From: Sclerurus mexicanus
Lineage: Eukaryota; Chordata; Aves; Passeriformes; Furnariidae
Reading direction: 5' to 3'
Assembly (NCBI GenBank): GCA_013396755.1
Contig: VWZF01001684.1
Span: 398,624 to 462,623, forward strand
DNA length: 64,000 nt
In this document: positions 13,401-23,700 of the stretch, piece after piece
Numbering within the stretch: the stretch's first letter is position 1
Layout: each line of letters opens with the position of its first letter
Translations under genes and position numbers: made by a program
The notes under the pieces: generated by a model
The model's database searches: none
What the model was told of the DNA's origin: nothing
What the model saw: the letters and a program-made list of their open reading frames with translations, nothing else

Positions 13401-16400
13401 ACAACCTTAATTTAAATCCAGCATTCTGTGTTTGAAAAGGATGACAAAAATCCTGAATACAGGACAATGGAAAAATGCAGAAGTGAGTGGCAGGGTAGCT
13501 GATGTTTTACACACACCCATTTCTTATTTTTAGTGATGGATTAGACAGTTGGATGGACATGTGTGCGAATCCAAGATGTCCAGTCCCTTTTAGCCTTTTC
13601 CAAACACACTGTTTTATTTTAGGTTGCTTTGTTGGGTGGTTTTATCAGAATCCACCTGTATGAAGAGCAAGACAGAGGGTTTGCTTTCTGCACGCCATTT
13701 AACACTGGTTTTGTGATTTATAGTTTACATCTTGCTCCAGCCAAAAAAAGTCCAGGCAGGACTTTTTTAACTTTCAAAGACTTAAATCCAGAATAGAATG
13801 TATTGAGCGCAGTGCAGTTATTTTGTTATTATTAAATGAGACAGGATCTTAATTAGTAAGCACAGTTTCAGAGGTGGCATTGCCCTCTTGACCTCACCTT
13901 TGGTGTTCAGTGATCACTTCCCACCTCAACTCTTTTTTTAAGGATTCAGGAGCTGTCAAACTGAGAAACACCTTGTGTTGTTTTTTCAACTCTTGTTCAG
14001 ATCGAAAGTTAAAATTATTAGAACAGGAACCTGAAAGGGAAAAAAGAAAAGCCGATTTTATTGTCCTGTTTGCATTTTATGGAAGGAGAGCTTAGCAGCG
14101 TGAAGCTGCATGTGAATGGTGAGTCAGCCTACTTTCATTATTTGCCCCAGTGAAACTGTTACTCAGTTTCCCCATTTGTTTGTGTGGCTTTTTCTGCAGG
14201 TCAAAATGCAAGAAGGAAACATTGTTCGAGATAGGAAAATATGATACAGACCCAAAAAAGCCTTGAGGTGTCAGAGGCACAGAGCGAGGCCCAGAGCTGC
14301 TCTGGCCTCTGTTTCAGGGTTTCACATGAAGGAGGTCCTTGCCTTGTGCAGATTTTCACTTCTTACCAAACCTGTTGGTCACCCATGCCAGGCTTGGCCT
14401 CTGGTTAGAGCAGCCTTTGTGCCATGAGAACCCCCCCGGGGTCAGCCCAAGGTTCCTGACATCCCCCTGCTTTGTCATTGACACTTTCTGCTCCTCACGT
14501 GGCTTTCCTTGTGAGCCAAAGCATTTTTAGTTTGGATTTCTGTTCCTGAGCCGTGGGACAACGGCAGGACTGGGCTTGGAACCTGAACTGCTCCCTAGAG
14601 GAGGGTTATCCCTGAGGTTTATCACTGTAGCAACAGGCTCTCCAAGCCCCCCTTTAGGCACTGGAACTCTGCTGGACACAGCCCCGTGTGCTCCGTAGTG
14701 CTGCTGGAATGCTCCTCCACAAAACAGGTCTGAGCCTGGAAAGCCATTTTCACAAAGCTCCAGAGCAAGTGAAATGTGTGGAAAGCTTCTGTCCGTGGGT
14801 TTGGAGGGATTGCAGGTAACACGGGGCTCTTCTGCAGGAAGGTACAACAAATATTCCAGGAATTTACCTCAGACCCCCTGGATTATTGATGGGGAGCGGA
14901 AGCTGGAGTCCTCAGTGGAAGAACTCATTTCAGAGCATCTAATGGCAGAATTCAAAGCAGACAGTAAGTATCTAGGAGATGTCTCACCAGATATGTTTTT
15001 CATCATTACTAGAAGACTTTTCCTTAAGAACTACCCACTTAATCCAAGAGTGTGAGGGGAAAAAAGCTGTTATTTCATCATCCTTCTCTTATCCTTCCAA
15101 GTCAAAGCTTGTAAACTTTTTTTAGCTATGATCTGTGAGTAATTAGAACCTTTTATCCTGCTAAAGTGGCTCTTCAGTTCATCTGATGATGCAAATATGT
15201 TGGTTGCATGTAGTAGGGTTTTTACCCAACCAAACTTCTTATTGGTTGGTGATTCATAAAGTGACATATCAAGAAGGGTTTTGCCCCCAGCACTTTGTAG
15301 TACCTGCCTGGCTTTCAACCCCTTCATGTCTCTTCCCTCCATTCATTTATTTTCTTCAGTGCGTATAATGCTCACCCAGGGATTATCCGGATGGAATAAT
15401 CACTGCCTGTTTTTTGTGGGATTAAAAACAGAGAAAGCCCAAGGACAAATCACATTAAACGTTAATTTGGAGAAAACTAAACTTCTGCTGCTGCTTCTCC
15501 CTCCTTTCCTCTCCTCCCAGTGGATATGTTAGTCTGGCTGGCTGTGGTATCTCATTCAGGCCAAGGAACTGGGAGTGCTCCTCAAGAAACTTGTGGATAA
15601 ACAGCCATATCCCAGATTTGCCCCTGAAATGCAGACTCCAGTTTGTAAAGACAACTCTTTGAAGCAGATTTTGCAAACAAGTTCAGAAGGGAAGCTTTTC
15701 TCCTTCTGGAAGCCGTGGAGGATATTAAATATGTAAAATAGAATCTCACCTGCCTTGTTTAAATCTGTTACAGGCTTTAATTTTTCTTCCTCTGGAAGAG
15801 AAGATGTGGATGTGAGGACACTGGGCAGTGGTAAGATCCCTTGTGAAACACAGCACTGAAATGGTGGTGTGAAGCTGTCCTGCTGAATGCTAAGGCAGGC
15901 TTTGCAATTTCACCTCAGAACCACTTTAGTGATATTTATATGTTTATTCCCACAGACCAAGCAGCTTCATAAAACCAGAGCTCTTTCACAGCGGCCTTGG
16001 CTGCGTGGAAAGGCATGGCTGGGTGGGAGTATTTGGTTCTATTCACTCCCTCTTTTTAAGGCATTTTTGTGAGACTGATTCCTGTCTTGTTTTCTGTTGG
16101 ATCCTTTGAATTCCCCGTCACTGTGGAGTGGGGGAGCCTTCTTGTCCTTCTGAACTTGGGCCCTGTAGGAAGGTCAGCTGCTTTCCAGTCGGCTGGAGCT
16201 GCTGGAGCCAAAGGAGGAGGGAAGGCAAAAGGAAAAATGAACAATTCCATGTTTCAGTTGCTGTCTGATTGCTGTGGTTCTTGGCATTGCTTGTGCTGGG
16301 GATTGTCGTGGCCCTGAGCACAGAGAGTACAACTCTGGCAACAGATGCTGAGCTGAGGGAGCGGGATTTAACATCATCTCGCACCTGGGCATTGCTGTAG

Positions 16401-19400
16401 GTGACAGAAAATAAGCTAATTAACTTTTTTCTTATTTTATTTTTTAATTAGCACAGACTTGTACAAGATGTCTTCTGGGAAGTCATAATTTGCACTTATT
16501 GCTGATACTGGGGTTTAGTAGCCAAAAAAAAGTCCCTTGTTCCTTATCCTTCCATCTGATGCCACATCCCTAAACCCACAAGTCCTGTCCCTGTTTGTCT
16601 AACAGCAGACAGGCTTCACACCTTCCAACCTTCCCGTGTAAATTCCAGTGCTCATTTAGAACAACATGCTTTTATGTTTTATGGCTGTGCCTGTTGCCAG
16701 GAAGGCCCTTTGCAATGGAGCTCGTGAATCCTCGTCGGATCCATTTCACTGCCGAGGAGATGAAGAGGCTTCAGCAGGTAAATCCTCTGCTGCCTCTCCC
16801 GGAGCTGCCTCTCCGACCCAGCAGCTCTGCTGACTGGCTCTGTTTTAAACATCACAGGCAATTAACAGCTCTTCAGACAAAATACAGGTTCGAGATCTAC
16901 AGCTTGTCACCAGGTCAGTATTTACCAGCACTGCCAGGGAGTTCAGAGTGACCCTCTGGGAACTGCTCACAGCCTGGGATAATGATGCTTATGTTAAGTG
17001 AGTAATTACTTTCTCTTGTTTAGAGAGGCAATTGGTCGTATGAAGGAAGGTGAAGAGGAGAAGACAAAGACCTACAGTGCCTTAATATGGACAGACAAAG
17101 CAATCCAGAGAGAAGACATCGCGTTTCTGGATGATATCAAGGTAGCAGGAGCCTTGGTTGCTCATTTCAGTAGTACCTGTGCTGGTGCCCTAGGGAAGAG
17201 TTAAATACATGCACCCATGGGCAGATCTCTCCCTGTCTGTTTGAGTTTTGGGGTCTTTTATCAGGGTTTCTCTTGCTATAGGCACTTCCATACTACCCTC
17301 CCTTCCTTCACCACAGTCATCCAAGCGGGACAGCTGGCTGGCTGTTAGCCAGGACAACAAACCCTTGTGTAAGGTTCACCTTCCACTGGACCAAATAACC
17401 CAGCAGTGGACGGGAGAGGAGGAAATTTGGCACCTGCACCCCTTCCTGTCCCTTACTCAGTGCTTTGTGTGAGTTTTTGATCTGCTCTACAGCTGCTCCT
17501 GTGGCCACAATTCCAAGCTGGAAGTGTTTGTGACAAAGGGTGCAGAGAGGCCTTAGGAAGGCTCAGCACACTGTGGAACGAGAACGTTCTCCAGGTACTG
17601 GGCTCAAGGAGAAATGGACTCAGTTTTTGTGGTGCTGTCCTACAGGTCTTGCCCAGGTCTCAAAGCAAGCACTTAGTGCTCAGGGAGACAACCCTTGGGA
17701 AGCTTTTCCTTTAGCTTCCATCAATCCTGAAAAGCTGGCTTTCAAACTGCTGCCTCTCTTTTAGGAAAAGGAGTGGGGAATGAACTTTTGCATCTAATCT
17801 CATTTCAGGGTTTTTTCCCCCCGCACTTTTATTTCTAGGGGGTTGGCTGTAGTTTAGACAAAGCATTTTGTGGGTGGGATTTTCTTTTTCCTGATTGCCC
17901 TGAGGCTCTCAGTGAGCTGCTCAGTCCTGGAGTCATTCCAGCAACGGGCTATGGAGATTTCAAGGTTATTCCTCTGGATTTGTGATTCCATTAGTTTGTG
18001 TTCACGTGAAGCCTAGTTTGATAAACCTGGAAAAAGCGAGCCTTGTCCTAGGTTTATTCCCCTACCAGAACAGGAGACACAAAGCTGTGATGGGTTCACA
18101 ACGATCCCTTCTCCTTCACCTCTCGTGCCAGGAGCTGAGGCTGGAGCAGAAGACCCCTCTCCGTGTTCTGCACCGGCGGCCGCTGGCCGTGCGCTGCCGG
18201 CTCATCCACACCATGAGCTCCCAGTACCTCGACGAGCACCATTTCCGCCTGCACCTCAAGACTCAGGCAGGGACGTATCCTTGGCCAGCTCCTGGCTGCA
18301 GGAATTGGGATACTGGGAGGTTTCCTGCTCTGATCCCAGCAGGGTTTTGAAATCGCTGCTCTCCAGCAGTCCGTGGTACTGCGGAACCTTTGCTTTTATG
18401 CCACGGTTTCACCTGGAGGTTTTCATTCAAAAACTCCACCTGTGTTTCTGGGGATTCTTGTGTTGACCACTCATGGAATATCCTGAGTTGGGAAGGGACC
18501 CGCAAGGATCATCATCTATCTCTGATAGTTTTCAAGTGTGTGACAGCTGTAAAAATGTACTGGTTAAAAATATACTTAAACTTTTCCTAATTTAACTGAA
18601 AAGCTTTCACCTTAGAAAATGAGCTTTCCCACACTAATGCACTTCAGTGCAGCCTGGGGCTTGGTGCTCCTCACAAGTTAAGAGTTTTGTCGTAAAGTCA
18701 CCACTCACTTTGGAATAAAACAGAAGAGAAAGGTCAGTAGTGCAGTTTCTGGCCAAGACTTAGGGGCTCTTTCAAAGATGGGTATGGGTTTAACAGGATG
18801 TTAACTAAAAATTGGCTTAGGAGTGAAAAAAGACACTCCCCCCCCCCCCCGCCCCTTTTGATTTCTTTGCTGTAAAATGCACCTCTCCTTAGCCAGAGTT
18901 TCCAGCTACATTAAAGAATTTGTGCACGGAGACTTTGGAAGAACAAAGCCCAATATTGGGTCCCTTCTGAACAGAACTGCTGACATTCTGGAGCTGGATG
19001 TAGAAGTAAGTTGTTTGCTCCTTATCCTTCCTAGAAATTACTGAGGTGGTTGCATGTGTGAGATGCTTTGCATGGCATTGCTCTCAGTGGATAAACACAG
19101 GTCAGAGCAAAATTGATGTTAATGCAGGAATAGTGCCACACGTGCCAGGCTTCCTCTTCCAAATTTACGTCAGGGAGGGATGGAGGAGAACACATGAATT
19201 TATAACACTGCTTATCAGCACCCCCTGGGACAGAGCTCAGCATGTTCCCTGTACCCCATCATTGCTTTCCAAAGTGGGGTCGGAGGGAAAAGAGGAGAGA
19301 TTTGACTTCTCTTAATGCAGGTTCAAGCACAGCAACAAATTCTGCCTGTTCCCTGGCTGGAGTCAGGTGGAAAACACAGGATTTGTTTGTCTTAAAATAC

Positions 19401-19576
19401 TCTATGTAGAGATACAGATTTAATATCTAACCCAGTGGTTCATTGAAAACGTGGAGGTTCATCTCAAGTAGCTTTGATCAGTGATCACTGATCAAGCTTC
19501 ATGATCAATGAGCTTTTTTTTGCCTTTTCTTCCCTAGTCTGTGGATGTGGACTGGCCTCCCACGCTGGATAACTGA
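1372..19576 (+). CDS. PUS10: tRNA pseudouridine synthase Pus10, 17 coding exons, 533 aa
   Basis: Pus10 isomerises uridine to pseudouridine at positions 54/55 of certain tRNAs. In mammals it also has a reported nuclear role in pri-miRNA processing. CDS: join(1372..1497,2213..2479,3280..3366,7274..7308,8051..8162,9058..9119,10888..10933,12562..12626,13053..13138,14838..14963,15774..15830,16701..16777,16858..16913,17024..17141,18132..18274,18906..19005,19538..19576). These sum to 1602 nt with every phase matching. The protein shows CxxC pairs at C21/C24 and C113/C116 (zinc site of the N-terminal THUMP-containing domain), then the catalytic fold from about residue 290. The GRED-x-D-x-R motif at 345-352 places the catalytic aspartate at D348. 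Length is close to human PUS10 (529 aa). The ATG at 1372 was chosen because it gives the family length and has A at -3, but an in-frame ATG in exon 1 is also possible. Identification is by recalled family similarity. Confidence 0.97.
1498..2212 (+). other. PUS10 intron 2
   Basis: AT-rich intron of 715 bp. I see no repeat or regulatory structure in it. Confidence 0.7.
2213..2479 (+). CDS. PUS10: PUS10 exon 3, residues 43-131
   Basis: This is the largest coding exon, phase 0 to 0. It carries a variable, probably disordered stretch (about residues 55-110, with a basic KRIRL cluster at 72-76). The second zinc pair follows, C113/C116 in the VCNVCLG motif. Donor GTAAAT at 2480. Confidence 0.95.
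2480..3279 (+). other. PUS10 intron 3
   Basis: 800-bp AT-rich intron ending in a CTCTTCCAG acceptor. Nothing further is recognised. Confidence 0.7.
3280..3366 (+). CDS. PUS10: PUS10 exon 4, residues 132-160
   Basis: Phase 0 to 0, 87 nt, with acceptor TTCCAG and donor GTAAGT. It encodes VCQKV followed by the hydrophobic FVFSVSLPPQLSVRE segment of the THUMP-containing domain, which is close to the mammalian protein. Confidence 0.94.
3367..7273 (+). other. PUS10 intron 4 (3.9 kb)
   Basis: This is the longest PUS10 intron. It holds a poly-A run at about 5150-5162 and a protein-like degenerate stretch on the opposite strand at 4016-4500, listed separately. No CR1 or SINE is recognised in the rest. 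Confidence 0.65.
4016..4500 (-). pseudogene. Possible degenerate coding fragment antisense in PUS10 intron 4
   Basis: Read on the - strand, about 4176-4390 gives a protein-like stretch rich in A, L, T and Q (for example EVEWMTAITLALAQDAELRA). A second one lies downstream at 4040-4110 in a different frame (including HIRKEGNVVKHL), with stops and frame changes between them. This pattern suggests a decayed processed copy or transposon coding region. I do not recognise the parent protein, and there is no clear poly-A tail or target-site duplication. Confidence 0.25.
7274..7308 (+). CDS. PUS10: PUS10 exon 5, 35-nt exon, residues 161-172
   Basis: A very short exon between acceptor CTCCAG and a strong donor GTGAGT. 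It encodes RAAWLGLKQEM and ends with two bases of codon 172. It was found by matching the mammalian segment between exons 4 and 6, and it is needed to keep frame. Confidence 0.9.
7309..8050 (+). other. PUS10 intron 5, with a 20-bp tandem duplication
   Basis: Bases 7506-7525 and 7526-7545 are adjacent copies of a 20-bp unit (core GTGGAATATTA) with one mismatch. The rest is plain AT-rich intron. Confidence 0.65.
8051..8162 (+). CDS. PUS10: PUS10 exon 6, residues 172-209
   Basis: 112 nt. Completes codon 172 and encodes LSLAKDDIVQLKEAYKW and a conserved GVPADGK end. The donor at 8163 is the weak GTCTTG, accepted because frame and homology both require it. Confidence 0.93.
8163..9057 (+). other. 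PUS10 intron 6, with TG/TA microsatellite
   Basis: A T-run is followed by a (TG/TA)n stretch at about 8209-8240. A SINE-like segment at 8540-8625 is listed separately. The acceptor is AATTTAG at 9051-9057. Confidence 0.65.
8540..8625 (-). repeat. Old MIR/CORE-SINE-like fragment
   Basis: The block around TGTTTGCCCAAGGCCAGAGA, followed by a decayed GCACTGGAGTTCCTGGGC, resembles the reverse complement of the MIR core (the strand reading ...TTGGGCAAGT...). Diverged; judged by eye only. Confidence 0.45.
9058..9119 (+). CDS. PUS10: PUS10 exon 7, residues 210-230
   Basis: 62 nt encoding SLFEVSVVFAHPETDEECHF plus two bases of L230. The donor GTAAGT uses the G at 9120. Confidence 0.94.
9120..10887 (+). 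other. PUS10 intron 7
   Basis: 1.8-kb intron. I found no repeat family or hidden exon in it. Confidence 0.65.
10888..10933 (+). CDS. PUS10: PUS10 exon 8, residues 230-245
   Basis: 46-nt exon encoding ATACPDCFKPAKNKQ. The CPDC pair (C234, C237) is conserved with mammalian PUS10 and may add to the zinc site. Donor GTAAGA. Confidence 0.94.
10934..12561 (+). other. PUS10 intron 8
   Basis: 1.6 kb. The stretch 12055-12160 (from TCTCTAATTTATGCTTAGAA to a GAGACTTGAATTG tail) vaguely resembles the reverse strand of a MIR but is too diverged to call. The rest is featureless. Confidence 0.6.
12562..12626 (+). CDS. PUS10: PUS10 exon 9, residues 246-267
   Basis: 65 nt encoding SVFTRMAVIKALEKIKEEDF, close to mammals, plus two bases of K267. 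Acceptor ATGCAG, donor GTAAGT. Confidence 0.94.
12627..13052 (+). other. PUS10 intron 9
   Basis: 426 bp ending in a long T tract and TACAG. Nothing else is recognised. Confidence 0.7.
13053..13138 (+). CDS. PUS10: PUS10 exon 10, residues 267-296
   Basis: 86 nt encoding HFPCPPSSPKNLCDALEIQ and the GAVFVAG strand leading into the catalytic domain. Donor GTAAGG after the first base of G296. Confidence 0.94.
13139..14837 (+). other. PUS10 intron 10
   Basis: 1.7 kb. Around 14125-14180 there is a short piece ending CTCAGTTTCCCCATTTG that could be a SINE remnant, but it is too short to call. No exon seen. Confidence 0.6.
14838..14963 (+). CDS. PUS10: PUS10 exon 11, residues 296-338, start of catalytic domain
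   Basis: 126 nt encoding the strongly conserved RYNKYSRNLPQTPWIIDGE motif and the following SSVEELI helix. This segment is nearly identical to mammals, which anchors the gene identification. Acceptor TCTGCAG, donor GTAAGT. Confidence 0.97.
14964..15773 (+). other. PUS10 intron 11
   Basis: 810-bp intron with no repeat or exon that I can identify. Confidence 0.65.
15774..15830 (+). CDS. PUS10: PUS10 exon 12, residues 338-357, catalytic motif
   Basis: 57 nt encoding SFNFSSSGREDVDVRTLGSG. D348 within GRED aligns with the catalytic aspartate of this family (Asp344 in human by recalled numbering), which attacks the target uridine. All motif residues are intact, so the enzyme should be active. Donor GTAAGA. 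Confidence 0.97.
15831..16700 (+). other. PUS10 intron 12
   Basis: 870-bp intron, acceptor TTGCCAG. Nothing recognised. Confidence 0.65.
16701..16777 (+). CDS. PUS10: PUS10 exon 13, residues 357-382
   Basis: 77 nt encoding GRPFAMELVNPRRIHFTAEE and a short helix. Donor GTAAAT. An 80-bp intron follows. Confidence 0.95.
16858..16913 (+). CDS. PUS10: PUS10 exon 14, residues 383-401
   Basis: 56 nt encoding AINSSSDKIQVRDLQLVT plus two bases of R401. Donor GTCAGT. A 110-bp intron follows, so exons 13-15 form a tight cluster. Confidence 0.94.
17024..17141 (+). CDS. PUS10: PUS10 exon 15, residues 401-440
   Basis: 118 nt encoding EAIGRMKEGEEEKTKTYSAL and IWTDKAIQREDIAFLDDIK, conserved with mammals. 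Acceptor TGTTTAG, donor GTAGCA. Confidence 0.96.
17142..18131 (+). other. PUS10 intron 15
   Basis: 990-bp intron. No repeat family or hidden exon recognised. Confidence 0.65.
18132..18274 (+). CDS. PUS10: PUS10 exon 16, residues 441-488
   Basis: 143 nt encoding KTPLRVLHRRPLAVR and DEHHFRLHLKTQAGT, both parts of the pseudouridine synthase core. 41 of its 47 complete codons end in G or C, against about half in exon 15. It ends at a U12-type donor, GTATCCTT, at 18275. Confidence 0.96.
18275..18905 (+). other. PUS10 intron 16: U12-type (minor spliceosome) GT-AG intron
   Basis: The 5' splice site GTATCCTTG matches the U12 consensus (RTATCCTTT) at all but the last base. TCCTTAGC at 18886-18893 resembles the U12 branch site TTCCTTRAY with one mismatch. 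It lies about 15 nt before the exon, the expected short distance. There is no long pyrimidine tract next to the acceptor TTTCCAG at 18899-18905. The intron also holds a CR1 scrap (18470-18520) and a 13-base C run (18838-18850). Confidence 0.85.
18470..18520 (-). mobile_element. CR1 3'-end fragment
   Basis: TCATGGAATATCCTGAGTTG and the following GGAAGGGACC..AAGGATCATC match the reverse complement of the avian CR1 3' tail. Only about 50 bp remain. Confidence 0.7.
18906..19005 (+). CDS. PUS10: PUS10 exon 17, residues 488-521
   Basis: 100 nt encoding YIKEFVHGDFGRTKPNIGSL and the ADILELDVE end. It completes T488 after the U12 intron. Donor GTAAGT. Confidence 0.96.
19006..19537 (+). other. PUS10 intron 17
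   Basis: 532 bp. A short inverted motif (TTGATCAGTGATCACTGATCAA) spans about 19475-19496. Nothing else is recognised. Confidence 0.65.
19538..19576 (+). CDS. PUS10: PUS10 exon 18 coding part, residues 522-533 and stop TGA
   Basis: Encodes SVDVDWPPTLDN then TGA at 19574-19576, matching the conserved C-terminal end of the family. The 3' UTR follows in the same exon. Confidence 0.96.
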   Translation, partial: SVDVDWPPTLDN

Positions 19577-20790
19577 CTCCTGAAGCTGGGATGAGGAAGC
19601 AGCAGCTCATGACCAAACACTGTGCAGAGTTACAGCCTGGGTGCAAAGGGTTTCCATGGACTGTTTGGATCATGTTGATCTGCCAGAGGATACCCTGACT
19701 TTGAATCTGCTTTAAACACTCTGGACCAGGTAGTGTTGTTCAATCTCTGGCCTTATTTTAATTTCTTCTGTGCATAAAGGTTTTTGGGAAGCCAGTGTAT
19801 ACCTGATAAATTAAAGATAACCCTCCCTCAAGCCAGATTTTTTTTTTTTCAAACTTTTTGTAGTGGATGCTACAGCTTTCCTTGTCTGGATGCAGGTAGC
19901 ACTGAGTCCCAGCAGGAAATCCCAAAAGCCAGGGAGACTGAAGCCAGCAGGACTGCTTTTGGTCAGTGCCAGTTTTAAGGATGGGCAAAATTATCTCCCA
20001 AACTACTCTACAAAGGGAAAAAAAAAAAACCCCAAACATTTTTCAGAGGAAATCTTTGCACTTAAACCCAAGTTTTTCTCATTTAAGAAACATCAGCGAC
20101 GCTTCCTGGAAACAAGAGTTGGGGCCTCACCAGCTCTCCAGCCTGGTCACAGTCCTCTTCAGGAGCAGGAATTCCCCAGTGAGTCACCATGTACTAAAAG
20201 ATTGGGAACTCCTGGCACTGGTGCATGATGGGAATCTAAAGAAAAACAGGAATACCAAGAATCTCAAAGTGCAGGCAGAGAGAAAACACAGCAAAGGCTG
20301 TTGGAATCCAGAGGCAGGGAGGGGATAAAAAGCTTGAAATTAGCAGCATAATACATTGTTTCTAACACCTCACCTTGGGTGGATGCCTAGAAGAGTGGAA
20401 CACAGCCTGGAACAGGGAAGATCTGAGCTGTTTTCCTTGGCTTATTTTAAATGTTTCCTGCTAAGCACCACCTACACCTTTATGAAGAGTCACCTTTATA
20501 CCTGTATCATGCTAATCCGTGAGGAAGATGCTCCCCTGAAATCCAGAAGAGAGTTAAACTATCCACAAGAAATTAAAGTTTTGGATTTAAGGGCTCTTCA
20601 TAAATTAACATTTTGGAGATAAAGGGGGTCATGTTTGCCAAGACCAACCACAGTTTGGGGACAGGGAGGATGACTGGGATGTCTTCCCTCCAAGTCCATG
20701 GTGCCAGGAGCTCATACCAGAACAGCTGCAGGAGAACTTGAGCTGGAGGCTCTAAAACTATTAATAAATACATTTTTAAGGAGCTCCTAA
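19577..20790 (+). other. PUS10: PUS10 3' UTR (probable), ending near AATAAA at 20763
   Basis: The first canonical AATAAA after the stop is at 20763-20768, giving a 3' UTR of about 1.2 kb. An ATTAAA at 19810-19815 could give a short form. The true ends cannot be fixed without transcript data. Confidence 0.5.
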
Positions 20791-23700
20791 AAAGTCATCT
20801 TGAAAAATTATGCACTGCCTGTGCTGGGCTGTCAAAATTGTTGCTGTGCTTTCCTTGCCCTCTGTCACACAAGTAATTCAGAAACTCCTGTTTTTCTAAC
20901 ACAAAAATAACAGAAACATGATTTAGACAGCAGTATTATTTTTGGTTTTAATCTTAAAGGCTTTATGAGCAACAGATTCCAGGAGCAGCTCTCAGATAAT
21001 CATCTGTAGCCAGACAGGAAGTGTCATGAGTGATGGAAAACTAAAGAAACTGAATTCAGAAAACAAACAAGAGAGCCTTTCAGTCTCGTATCTGTGATTT
21101 CTTGAAACTCGAAGTGAGCTAAAATAGGATTTGTAAGTTCCCTAAACTACAGGGGACAAAAATGTAAACAAGGCTGTGCACTTCGGACACGACAGGCACG
21201 GGAAGAGCGTTCCAGGGGGGAATGGGGCCAGGAGGGGGAAGGAGAAAGGGCTGCTCCTGCTGGGCACCCTGAGCACCCCAGTGCACACAGACCAGGCTGG
21301 GTGAGCGTGCTGAGCCTCAGCCCTTCTCCACACAGCACACACAGGACCCCCCAGACTCCCAGTTCTGGTAAATGTGGGGTATCCCAGTAACAATGCAAAT
21401 CCCTGCCGGGATCCCGTGCCGATGGGAAAGCCAGAGATGGAACCTGGGGGGCTCAGCTTTGCTCCCAGGCCAGTTCCGAGCAGCAGGTGAACCCTCTGAA
21501 CTGCCACGTGAGGAATATTGCAGCAATATTATATTCCTCTGGTACTTTGGCCTCCCCTGCGTTTTTACGAGTGAAACACCCACTTGTGAACACTGCAAGG
21601 GGATGCTTTGGGAGAGCAAGATTTTCATCTGGTTATTTCTCCAGCAAAATGCCCCCCCTGCATTTTGTTTCTGCATCAGCTCAGCTGGGCCTGGAAACAA
21701 CAGCAACACAGATCACCTGCCCCCTCATCCCCTCTGCCTGAAAACTCAACAGCTCTGCCACAAAACCTGCTGAGCTTGAGGTTTTGGAGCAGCCACCAGT
21801 AACTGGGAGCAGAAAATAGTCCAAAAAAGCCCCAGAATAAGCAACTGATAACCTACCTTGTCCCTTCTCCCTGCCTTTCCCGTGCTGAGGGATGTCACGC
21901 AGCCCGGGGAGGTTGCAGAAGCTGAGCAACTTGGTATAACCAGTTTTTTTAATTACCAAACCAACTCGTTTACAAAGGAAAACAGAACTTTGAAAATATT
22001 TAATTATACAGTAAAAATAAATTGTACTATAAAGAGCTTTCTATGAAGTGGGTAAAATGTTTACATTTAATATACTTAAAACTGAGAACTTCAAAAAAAG
22101 AACTGAATAAACAACACATTTCAAACTTTCTGTGTATTTCTTTGGTCTTTCTATTGCTTAAGACTGTAGGGGAGCTGTGCGCAGGTGAGGAAGAACTGCT
22201 TTACAACAGGGAGAGTCAATTCATTGCGTTGTGCACCTGGAGTCTGGGACAGCAGGTCCCCAAATTTCCCATATCCTGCCCCGTGACTGTCCACTGTGGA
22301 ATGGGAGCTGTGGATTCCAGCACCACCAGAGTGCTCCAAACACTCCAAGGAGGGAGTCCCTGCTTCCCTGTAAGCCACAGGAGCTCCTTTCCTTGTGTCC
22401 ATCTCTAAGCCACAAGTGGCTTTTTTGATTTGGGGGCATTTTTTGGTTTGTTTTTCTATCCAAGTGTGCTTTGTTTAACCCTGCTTTCATGTCACCAGGT
22501 AGTAACAGTGGAGACCCTGAAGCCTTATCTGCCCTACAGAACAGATGTATCACCTAAGAAATACTCAGACACTTCTTGCTGTGTTGCTTCTTAAAAAAAT
22601 AACAGTATATTAAAGTAGCCAAGGCCCAGAGTGTCTTATCCAGCCAGTTACCTCCAGCTGGTGTCATGGAACAGCTCATGGCTCAGGCTGAGAATCAGGT
22701 GGGAGGGAGGAAGTTCTGGTTCCTGATACAGAGGATAGAGGAGTGTTTTTAATTAGTACTGACTGAAATGGCTTTAAAAGTTGTTACTAAGAGAAGAGGC
22801 TGCCCTGAGGCTGCCCCTGGCTTTGCCCTCCTGGGAGGGGGTGGTGCTGGGGAGGCAGGATCGGAGCCTTCCTTTAAGCAGTCACTTGCATAGCAGGAAA
22901 CTGCTGGGATACCTGAGGAAAGGGTAAGCAGATACTTTGGCTCCACAGATCTCTGCCCTCCAGAACACCACACACATCACAGCTACACACACACACAACA
23001 ACTGCAGAGCAACAACAGCTTCATCCCTAAAGCAACAGGGGTTGGCTTGCAAGACAGTGCACTCTGGATGCAGTGCAGACTTTCTGTTCCTTCTCTTGTG
23101 CAGTGATTTCCTTTACAACAGAGCTGGACTACTTAAAAATTCAAACCTTCCGGTCTTTTTAAATATATCTAACAATGACATAGTCATTAAAAAAATTTCA
23201 CGAGCAAAATTTGCCTTCAAAGCAAATGGAGTGTGGTGAAAACGTGGAAAATCGACACACGTGCTCATTTTAGAAGAACAGTATTTATAGAAAGGGGGTA
23301 AGAAACCTAAACCTTTCGCATGAACTGAGTTGAACTTTAATGTCAATAGATGAGACTGAACTAGAGTGCTCATGTGCAAGTTTGTTTTCCTGATTTCTGT
23401 CCTACCAAAAATCTAATTTCTGTAGCAAAAGTGGCTATTTCGAAAGAACTTTAACCCTGTGAAGTATTTGAAATTTTAACCCTTCTGAAGACGCCAGCTT
23501 TTACAGTCCCCAAAGGCAAGGAAGCTCTAAGTGTTCCCAGTTCCCTTTTCCAACAGCATAAAAACACATCTACACGGTACTTTCAAGGCACAGAACCCCA
23601 AACCCTACTCCCACCTCCCCTCCTTTGACGGGCACCACTATGGGCTTAAATAACTTAACTTTATGGTAACTTAAATAACCTTAAGTTCCACGGTGAAACT

